A stretch of 6,956 nucleotides of DNA from CAYWLI01 sp964519535. GTDB lineage: Bacteria > Desulfobacterota > B13-G15 > RBG-16-54-18. The position numbers and the translations under genes were made by a program. Positions 1 to 5,022 of this stretch are shown piece after piece (positions within the stretch are counted from its first letter, which is position 1; every line of letters starts with the position of its first letter). Below the pieces are notes generated by a model. That model ran no database searches, was not told the DNA's origin, and worked only from the letters and a program-made list of their open reading frames with translations. The stretch covers positions 1 to 6,956 of the forward strand of contig CAZFIR010000032.1 of assembly GCA_964519535.1 (NCBI GenBank), written 5' to 3'.

Positions 1-74
1 TTCGCAGGCCTGCCACAGCGGATATTCACGGCCCTGAGGGATCACTCGTGAGCGCGTGAACTGACCCCACAAAA

Positions 75-81
75 AGAGGAG
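75..81 (+). promoter_or_regulatory. Ribosome binding site of the membrane-protein gene
   Basis: AGAGGAG lies 9 bases before the ATG at 91 and only 2 bases before the out-of-frame ATG at 84, so it supports the start at 91. Confidence 0.6.
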
Positions 82-90
82 TTATGAAAT

Positions 91-1071
91 ATGGCCAAAA
101 AGAGAGCAAGTGAGAATCTAGATTTTAAGGATCGGAAGGCAGGACTTGTCATATTCGGAATCATCCATATTATCATCGGGGCCTTGTGCGCGCTCTTTAT
201 GCTCTTCTCGATTGCTGGGGCGATTGCGGTGAGGGCCCTTGGGGAAGGCGCTGTTCCAGCCATGAGCATCGGCCAGATAATCCTTGCTGTCCTCCTCTAT
301 CTTCTTCTGGCAGTGTGGTTTGTTTGGATGGGCGTCGGTTCTATCCTCGCGCGCAGGTGGGCACGGGCCCTGATCTTGATTACGTCATGGCTCTGGCTCA
401 TCTGTGGGATCGGTGGATTCATCGTTACGCTTTTGTTAGTACCTGATTTATACGGCCAGATGGCCATGCGCGGGGAACTCCCCCCAGAACTCATCGTCAT
501 CTTCCAGTCCATTACAACGGGATTTATGGCATTCATTTTAATAGTTATACCGGGTTCCTTCATACTTTTTTACAGTAGCAGGCATGTGAAGGCGACGTGT
601 GAGCAGAGAGACCCCCACGTGCGCTGGACCGACAAGACACCCTTGCCAGTGATAACCTTGAGCTCCATATTTGGGGCCGTGGCGATTTCGATGCTTTTTC
701 TGGCATTGTACCGATGGGCCATCCCGTTCTTTGGTATTGTCCTGAGCGGGATCCCCGGCGCAGTAGTAGTGCTCATATACGTTGTGTTATTTGCGTACGC
801 GGCCTGGGGGACATACAAATTGAGAAAGAGGGCGTGGTGGTGCGGGCTTGTCCTGACAATCGCTTCGGGGGTATCAGTGGTGATCACCTTCTCGCGTGTG
901 AGTCTGTTGGATTTCTATGAGAAGATGGATATGCCCAGGGAGAGCCTGGAGATCATAAAGGAGTTTGGCATGTTTCAAGGTTCAACACACCTGTTTGTTT
1001 GGGGGCTCATGATCATCGGCTTCTTGGGTTTTCTCTTTTACACGAAAAGATACTTCACAACTTTTTCTTAA
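91..1071 (+). CDS. Polytopic inner-membrane protein of unknown function, internally duplicated
   Basis: A 326-residue protein dominated by hydrophobic segments, with about eight predicted membrane helices near residues 18-47, 60-85, 91-117, 134-162, 186-207, 209-236, 247-268 and 299-317. A charged linker at about 163-187 (RHVKATCEQRDP, then RWTDKTPLP) divides it into two halves of four helices. The halves resemble each other: DLYGQMAM (119-126) matches DFYEKMDM (274-281), and a Gly-x8-Trp-x3-Leu-x-Leu pattern at 81-96 recurs at 240-255, so the gene probably arose by tandem duplication. There is no cleavable signal peptide; the short N-terminus is basic and probably cytoplasmic. The ATG at 91 is chosen because AGAGGAG (75-81) lies 9 bases upstream; an out-of-frame ATG at 84 is too close to that site. 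I do not recognise a characterised family and see no catalytic motif, so function is unknown. No operon partner is visible. Confidence 0.85.
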   Translation: MAKKRASENLDFKDRKAGLVIFGIIHIIIGALCALFMLFSIAGAIAVRALGEGAVPAMSIGQIILAVLLYLLLAVWFVWMGVGSILARRWARALILITSWLWLICGIGGFIVTLLLVPDLYGQMAMRGELPPELIVIFQSITTGFMAFILIVIPGSFILFYSSRHVKATCEQRDPHVRWTDKTPLPVITLSSIFGAVAISMLFLALYRWAIPFFGIVLSGIPGAVVVLIYVVLFAYAAWGTYKLRKRAWWCGLVLTIASGVSVVITFSRVSLLDFYEKMDMPRESLEIIKEFGMFQGSTHLFVWGLMIIGFLGFLFYTKRYFTTFS

Positions 1072-1250
1072 TTGAGTGTGGCATCACATAGCAGGATCTG
1101 CCCCTTGCGTTCCTCCCAGTTCACGTTCAAGATTTGGCACCATACCCATTAATTCCGTGAAGAGCACACTTGCCATTATCCTGTCTAATTGCCATACATG
1201 GTGTGCTTTTTGACATTGACATACAAGGGCAGTGTACCTCACTGCACTGC
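1072..1250. other. Non-coding spacer with nothing recognisable
   Basis: Between the membrane-protein stop and the MFS remnant all three forward frames carry stops and none gives a recognisable protein. I see no convincing terminator with a T-run after the membrane-protein gene, and no RNA gene. A GTTCAAG...CACCA string at about 1126-1143 superficially resembles a tRNA 3' end but has no matching stems. Confidence 0.5.
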
Positions 1251-1427
1251 TCCACGCTCTTCGGCGTTTACTATTTCACCATGCAGCATACCGGCGCCAT
1301 TTTCGCCCCGATTATGGGGGGATTCATTGACAGATGGGGGTTTTACGTCTGCTTCACCATAGCCGGCTGTACCGTGCTGGTGGTGACCGCAGCTTGCTCC
1401 TTATTCCTGCGGGGCAGCCAGGACTGA
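1251..1427 (+). pseudogene. C-terminal remnant of a major facilitator superfamily transporter
   Basis: The open frame ending with TGA at 1425-1427 encodes about 58 residues that read like the last two helices of an MFS permease: a Gly-Val-Tyr-Tyr-Phe helix with GAIFAPIMGGFIDRWGF, then a final helix ending in SLFLRGSQD. The IDRWGF turn between two hydrophobic stretches is typical of the loop before helix 12. Full MFS proteins have about 400 residues and twelve helices. Upstream in this frame (1092-1250) the translation is not transporter-like and is interrupted by stops at 1089 and 1158, and I could not find the missing part in the other two forward frames between 1072 and 1250. The rest has therefore been deleted or degraded. 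No convincing ribosome binding site precedes the in-frame TTG at 1170 or the ATG at 1281, so expression is unlikely. Confidence 0.6.
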
Positions 1428-1442
1428 TCGCGCAAAGCCAGT

Positions 1443-1853
1443 CTATAGATCCAGGACCTCCTGCCTACGGTTTGGCCAGTCAAGATACAAGATTTTGCGG
1501 GGAACGATTTTAATCAGGGTAAAATCATCATTAGTGGGCACATCCGGCCAGTAGACTGCCCATTTTTCCTTCCACATTTCCTTGCGCAGCGCTACATTGG
1601 TAACCACCATGGCCTCGCCCTGCAGACAGATACTGCTGTGGTCCCCAGGCCGGTACAGAAAGACGCTTACTTTGGGATTATTCTGGATTTCCCGGACCTT
1701 GTTGGAAGAGGCTCCGGTTGCAAACCAGCACAACAGGTCATCGCCAAACGGGAGGTTTTCCATCATCCTGCCCTTGGGTATACCTGATGCATCAATGGTG
1801 ATGAGGTTCGCATACTCATAGGTTTTAAAAAAGGCAACGATCTTCTGGTGCAA
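1443..1853 (-). CDS. Pyridoxamine 5'-phosphate oxidase family FMN-binding split-barrel protein
   Basis: A 136-residue single-domain protein matching the general stress protein 26-like branch of the PNPOx split-barrel fold. The N-terminal strand pair reads YANLITIDASGIPKGRMM (residues 14-31), followed by an LLCWFATGASSNKVREI segment, a VSVFLYRPGD strand and the closing LIKIVPRKILYLDW strand. Family members bind FMN, F420 or haem as dimers; most of this branch have no known substrate, so assigning vitamin B6 oxidation would be over-calling. The annotated start is a TTG at 1851-1853, the only standard start before residue 30. AAGGAG sits at 1879-1884, far from the TTG but 10 bases before an in-frame ACG at 1866-1868, followed by SQNQLHQKIVAF, so translation may begin there or the original ATG may have mutated. 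It lies 187 bp downstream of the AOR gene on the same strand. Confidence 0.85.
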   Translation of the reverse strand: MHQKIVAFFKTYEYANLITIDASGIPKGRMMENLPFGDDLLCWFATGASSNKVREIQNNPKVSVFLYRPGDHSSICLQGEAMVVTNVALRKEMWKEKWAVYWPDVPTNDDFTLIKIVPRKILYLDWPNRRQEVLDL

Positions 1854-1957
1854 CTGATTCTGAGACGTACCCTTCTATCTCCTTGAGTTGAGCGAACCGG
1901 TGCCTGCTAATAATCTCCGCTTACTTCCAAAGGCCTTTTCTTGTCTTCTTTATAGGT

Positions 1958-1987
1958 TTACCTGTCATTGCCCTCTCTTACAGGTAA
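1958..1987 (-). repeat. Second inverted repeat overlapping the first; alternative hairpin
   Basis: TTACCTGT (1958-1965) pairs perfectly with ACAGGTAA (1980-1987) around a 14-base loop. Its right arm shares bases 1984-1987 with the neighbouring 14-bp stem (1984-2021), so both cannot be fully formed at once. The arrangement resembles an attenuator or a switch between two RNA folds in the AOR-to-flavoprotein spacer, but no leader peptide or known riboswitch consensus is visible. Confidence 0.5.
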
Positions 1988-2021
1988 CCCCCCATTGCGA
2001 CAAAACTCAATTGGGGGTTAC
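1984..2021 (-). repeat. Intercistronic inverted repeat, 14-bp stem, 20 bp past the AOR stop
   Basis: Left arm GTAACCCCCCATTG (1984-1997) and right arm CAATTGGGGGTTAC (2008-2021) pair over 14 positions with a single mismatch (1993/2012), around a 10-base loop. On the AOR-coding strand it would form just after the AOR stop codon. No T-run follows it on that strand, so it is not a classical intrinsic terminator. It could stabilise the 3' end of the AOR message, partly terminate, or be a remnant of a mobile sequence. Confidence 0.7.
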
Positions 2022-2040
2022 ATCAATTACCTTGTATCCA

Positions 2041-3909
2041 CTACTTATACAGATCCCGAATCACATCATCCATCCCCCCCAGACTCTCCAGTGATTCCCG
2101 GGTTGGGAGTTTGCTCTCTTTATCCCAGCCCGTGTTTTCGAAGAATTGCGCGGCCAAGTTTTTGTGATCTACAGTCACACCCGCCAGGGGTCCTTCTGTT
2201 AGTGGCGGTTCTCCAACACATCTGCTCGGAAGCACACTTTCAACCGGCCTTTGCCCTTCGCGCAGATTGAAGGCATACCTCATATTCATAATCCGCTTCC
2301 CAGTCTCCAATATATCTTCTTCTTTAAAATCCCAGCCCGTCGCGGCGGCAATAAACCTGGCCGTGGCATCACGTGGCAAGGAAAAGTCTACTCCAAAAAT
2401 ACACAGCCCGGCTGCATTGGCGATTTCCCTTGTAAAGGTGACACCTGCATCCATTGGGCCCTTTCCCTCGTAATTGTATCGCACTTCAGCAGGACCCATC
2501 ATTTCGAACACTCCCACTCCCCCTTTCACATGGCGGGCCGGTGTCGGGTCATACTGGTACGTTCTTGCAAATCCGGGAGAAAATCTGGGGTCATGCATGG
2601 GAAGCTCAATTCCCCCCACGGTTTGAAGGTATTCAGTCCCTTTCACCAGTTTTTCCGCCGCCCTTGCCGAACCCAAGGCCAATACCCTTCCAAAACCGAT
2701 TTGGTCGGCAATCGCCTGTGTCATCGCCACAATCGCGTCGGCATTTCCCCAAGACAGCTCGACTCCGTCTGTGTCATCTTTGGTGAATATCCCATGCTCA
2801 TAGCATTCCATAGCCCAGGCAATAGTCGCGCCAACCGATATGGTGTCCAATCCATATTTATTACATATATCATTACATTTGATAATGGATTCCACATCAT
2901 CGTTCAGCGTCATGGTCCCAAAGGCCGCCAATGTTTCATATTCCGGACGGTCAGTTTCCCTCACAGGCCACCACCCGTCGTTTACCTGATAATGTGCCCC
3001 GCAGCCGAGGGGACAGTTGGCGCAGGCATATCTCTTTGTATTGTACTTGGCATCGTACGAAGGCGTTGAAAGCCTTTCAGCAGATTCCTCCCCCATATCT
3101 ACCATACCCGAACCGCCCCAGTTTTTAACCGGTGCATCTCCGCTGAGGGCTGAGCCTCCGGTCATGCCGCCCGTACCAAAGGCACCAAAGCCCGAGATCA
3201 TTTCGGCAGCAGGTCCATTTTTCATGGCATCCAAAATTTCAGCATTGACTGCCTTTATCTTTTCAGGGTTAGCTACCGGGATTTCCCTCGTACCCCTCAC
3301 GGCAACTGCCTTGAGGTTTTTTGAGCCCATGACCGCACCGCAGCCGCCCCGGCCGGCTGCGCGGTGTTTGTCGTTAATGACACAGGCCATAAGGGACTGC
3401 TGCTCACCTGCCGGGCCAATCAGTGCCGCGCGAAGCTTGCTTTCACCCGTCTCTTTAATCAGGGCCTCCAGCGTCTCCACACTGTCTTTCCCCCACAGCG
3501 CGCTCGCATCTCTTATTTCAGCCTTGCCATCCTTGATGAAAAGATAGACAGGCCTGTCAGAAGCACCTGATATGAATACGGCATCAAAACCGGCCTTTTT
3601 CAGCTCCGGTCCGAAAAACCCGCCCGAGTTTGCGTCGTTCCACCCCCCTGTTACCGGGGACTTGCAGACAACGGTGTATCGACCCCCAAACAGGGCACCT
3701 GTGCCGTTCAGCAGTCCGGACATAAAACCCAAAACGTTGTCAGGGCCGAGGGGATCGACACCCGGCTTCATCATATCGTAGAGTATCCGGGCTCCTATGC
3801 CGTACCCCCCAATGAAGTTTTTGGCTAATTCCTCTGAAAGCGCCCTTTCCTCGATCGTCCCTCTCGTCAAATTCACAAACAGTAATGTACCGACATATGC
3901 TCCTATCAT
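2041..3909 (-). CDS. Tungsten/molybdenum-containing aldehyde ferredoxin oxidoreductase (AOR family)
   Basis: A full-length 622-residue AOR. The family oxidises aldehydes to carboxylic acids in the cytoplasm with ferredoxin as acceptor, using a bis-pterin W (or Mo) centre and one [4Fe-4S] cluster. Visible landmarks: N-terminal GTLLFVNLTRG (7-17) and FIGGYGIGARIL (32-43); the cofactor-binding segment SPVTGGWNDANSGGFFGPELK (about 84-104); GRGGCGAVMGSKNLKAV (186-202); cluster ligands C296, C299 and C303 (CANCPLGC) with C503 (GLC) as the fourth; PEYET (322-326) and HDPR (439-442), which supply the conserved Glu and His near the metal; and two pterin-contact motifs, GLDT (353-356) and GLC (501-503). 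The ATG at 3907-3909 is preceded by AGAGGA (3915-3920) at 5 bases. The exact AOR subfamily and substrate cannot be told from sequence. No electron-transfer subunit, MoaD-like or pterin-synthesis gene adjoins it. The next gene on this strand is the FMN split-barrel protein. Confidence 0.95.
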   Translation of the reverse strand: MIGAYVGTLLFVNLTRGTIEERALSEELAKNFIGGYGIGARILYDMMKPGVDPLGPDNVLGFMSGLLNGTGALFGGRYTVVCKSPVTGGWNDANSGGFFGPELKKAGFDAVFISGASDRPVYLFIKDGKAEIRDASALWGKDSVETLEALIKETGESKLRAALIGPAGEQQSLMACVINDKHRAAGRGGCGAVMGSKNLKAVAVRGTREIPVANPEKIKAVNAEILDAMKNGPAAEMISGFGAFGTGGMTGGSALSGDAPVKNWGGSGMVDMGEESAERLSTPSYDAKYNTKRYACANCPLGCGAHYQVNDGWWPVRETDRPEYETLAAFGTMTLNDDVESIIKCNDICNKYGLDTISVGATIAWAMECYEHGIFTKDDTDGVELSWGNADAIVAMTQAIADQIGFGRVLALGSARAAEKLVKGTEYLQTVGGIELPMHDPRFSPGFARTYQYDPTPARHVKGGVGVFEMMGPAEVRYNYEGKGPMDAGVTFTREIANAAGLCIFGVDFSLPRDATARFIAAATGWDFKEEDILETGKRIMNMRYAFNLREGQRPVESVLPSRCVGEPPLTEGPLAGVTVDHKNLAAQFFENTGWDKESKLPTRESLESLGGMDDVIRDLYK

Positions 3910-3914
3910 TTTTT

Positions 3915-3921
3915 TCCTCTT
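3915..3921 (-). promoter_or_regulatory. Ribosome binding site of the AOR gene
   Basis: On the minus strand AAGAGGA precedes the ATG at 3909 with a 5-base A-rich spacer, supporting that start, which also fits the usual AOR N-terminus. Confidence 0.65.
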
Positions 3922-3927
3922 TCTCGG

Positions 3928-3940
3928 CGATAGGTTATCG
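3928..3940 (-). promoter_or_regulatory. Short inverted repeat CGATA-N3-TATCG in the AOR leader
   Basis: A perfect 5-bp arm pair around 3 bases, between the predicted AOR transcription start and its ribosome binding site. It could be a small repressor site, but the arms are short and chance is a real alternative. Confidence 0.25.
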
Positions 3941-3983
3941 GATTTCCCCCTCTTAACAGTGCAGTAATATCATCTTGAGATAT

Positions 3984-4012
3984 ATTGTACTCCGGAAGGC
4001 ACATAGGGTCAA
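3984..4012 (-). promoter_or_regulatory. Predicted sigma-70 promoter of the AOR gene
   Basis: On the minus strand -35 TTGACC (4007-4012) and -10 TACAAT (3984-3989) are separated by exactly 17 bp, each one base from consensus. Transcription would begin near 3977, giving a leader of about 67 bases before the ATG. The AOR is therefore probably transcribed from its own promoter and not only by read-through from the HNH-like gene. Confidence 0.65.
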
Positions 4013-4034
4013 ACCTTGCATTGGGTCGAAATAG

Positions 4035-4048
4035 AAGGGTTAACCCTT
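4035..4048. promoter_or_regulatory. Perfect 14-bp palindrome upstream of the AOR promoter; candidate operator
   Basis: AAGGGTTAACCCTT is a perfect palindrome centred about 65 bp upstream of the predicted AOR transcription start, a normal position for a dimeric activator. It is followed on the minus strand by CTATTTCG, not a T-run, so it is a poor terminator for the upstream HNH-like gene. No specific regulator is recognised from the sequence. Confidence 0.45.
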
Positions 4049-4106
4049 GGTCTTGTGCTCAACATACTTGCTTTCTTGGGTACCACTGTTCATATGCTCA
4101 CGCAGA

Positions 4107-4829
4107 TTACTCCTTAAAAACAGAACTTTTAACTATATACTTCAATACCTTAAAATCCTTGTTCGTCCTCAAATATCGCACAATAATGATCAAGGGCTTT
4201 TCAGGATCCAGGGCCAGTTCACCCATAACGTCCGGTGCAGGTCTTCTATCCACCTTTATGTAGGCCACGTAGCCTGCCACATAAAAACGGTAGTAGTTAA
4301 CCTTCCACCACCGCTCTGGATGAGGATTAAGTACTATCGTACCAAGTCTGTCTTCACATTTAGCCATCATAATGGCGAACGTATCTGGGTCACCGGGATC
4401 GCCCTTGAGTATCATTTTCCTTAGTTGAGGTTCGAATGAACCCACGTTAACCCGAGAGCAAAAAAAGTGGTTTGATACAGCGGCCTTCCACAGCAGTGAA
4501 ATAAAGAATAATTTAAGCTTGGCATAGTCGATGGCGGTTTCTAGATACGCGATTTTCTGCCCATTTTTAAATACATACTTTTTTCCCGTGGGGTTAGCCA
4601 AGAGCAATTTCTGAGCATAGTCATCCCACGGCGAGAAGATGCTTTCGCATTGAGCGCACACGATTCCGGTATCATAAACTCCGACAAGAGACTTGTTAGC
4701 ATTAAAGGGTGGCGCATTCGAATGGATCGCAGGCGGGTGTTTATCGTTAAACAGTGGCTTCCAGAGACTCTTTGGGATAATATGAGCCCTGACGAGCTTT
4801 CTATCTTTATCGCATAATTTACAATTCAT
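4107..4829 (-). CDS. HNH-like zinc-finger protein of an uncharacterised family (putative HNH endonuclease)
   Basis: From the ATG at 4827-4829 the product has 240 residues. It begins with a CxxC pair (C3, C6; MNCKLC) and the AHIIPKSLW motif (15-23), then a second CxxC pair (C58, C61) leading into FSPWDDYA (65-72). Two Cys pairs flanking a histidine motif resemble zinc-bound HNH domains, but a complete H-N-H catalytic triad is not obvious, so nuclease activity is an inference. The C-terminal part contains LLWKAAVS and ERWWKVNYYRFYVAGYVAYIKVD, which I associate from memory with a widespread family of hypothetical or HNH-annotated proteins. The frame stays open upstream to a TTG at 4931 (274 residues) or an ATG at 4898 (263 residues). 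I prefer 4829 because family members usually start just before the first CxxC, although no start has a strong ribosome binding site. The gene is visibly AT-richer than the nucleotidyltransferase gene, suggesting acquisition. Confidence 0.75.
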   Translation of the reverse strand: MNCKLCDKDRKLVRAHIIPKSLWKPLFNDKHPPAIHSNAPPFNANKSLVGVYDTGIVCAQCESIFSPWDDYAQKLLLANPTGKKYVFKNGQKIAYLETAIDYAKLKLFFISLLWKAAVSNHFFCSRVNVGSFEPQLRKMILKGDPGDPDTFAIMMAKCEDRLGTIVLNPHPERWWKVNYYRFYVAGYVAYIKVDRRPAPDVMGELALDPEKPLIIIVRYLRTNKDFKVLKYIVKSSVFKE

Positions 4830-4971
4830 GCGCTTAGCACAATAACTGCAACCTAATGCTGCCGTGCCTTTTAGCTGAAATAAAAATCTATCCCTCATTA
4901 CTAAGCTACCACATTCAATCCATCTGGGCAATCAAAAGGCCCCAATGTCACTGGGCGATTATTGCAGACTA

Positions 4972-5000
4972 TTGACTGCCCGGAGAGAAACCGATAGGCT
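4972..5000 (+). promoter_or_regulatory. Possible promoter of the tRNA nucleotidyltransferase gene
   Basis: TTGACT (4972-4977) is followed after 17 bp by TAGGCT (4995-5000). The -35 is strong, but the -10 keeps only the TA and final T of the consensus. It would give a leader of about 16 bases before the GTG at 5023, just long enough to hold the ribosome binding site. Confidence 0.35.
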
Positions 5001-5010
5001 CTGATGGGTG

Positions 5011-5016
5011 AGGAGG
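5011..5016 (+). promoter_or_regulatory. Ribosome binding site that fixes the GTG start at 5023
   Basis: A perfect AGGAGG lies 6 bases before the GTG at 5023. The frame is also open from a GTG at 5008, but that codon precedes the site and would translate it as Arg-Arg, so 5023 is the likely start. Confidence 0.75.
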
Positions 5017-5022
5017 AGTGCG

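Noticed and set aside
1..60. Possible C-terminus of an upstream plus-strand gene (frame 1 reads to TGA at 49-51, frame 3 to TGA at 58-60)
   Set aside because: Fewer than 20 codons are visible in each frame and neither is recognisable.
25..60. TTCACG...CGTGAA inverted repeat before the membrane-protein gene
   Set aside because: Six-base arms around a 24-base loop are weak and expected by chance.
1126..1143. tRNA 3'-end look-alike (GTTCAAG followed by CACCA)
   Set aside because: The bases flanking the T-loop-like string do not pair, and no acceptor, D or anticodon stems are found upstream.
1929..1938. AAAGGCCTTT palindrome in the AOR-flavoprotein spacer
   Set aside because: Only 10 bp, with no context to support an operator or terminator role.
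1949..1954. TATAAA on the minus strand as a -10 box for the flavoprotein gene
   Set aside because: No -35-like hexamer lies 16-18 bp upstream, so a promoter call is not supported.
2251..3069. A 272-codon open frame on the plus strand
   Set aside because: It is antisense to the AOR gene, whose residues and motifs are clearly conserved; the plus-strand translation has no recognisable domain and odd composition.
3017..3547. A 176-codon plus-strand open frame rich in Pro, Ser and Ala
   Set aside because: It is another antisense shadow of the AOR gene.
4035..4048. Palindrome as an intrinsic terminator for the HNH-like gene
   Set aside because: The hairpin would have only a 5-bp stem and no U-tract follows on the minus strand; an operator is more plausible.
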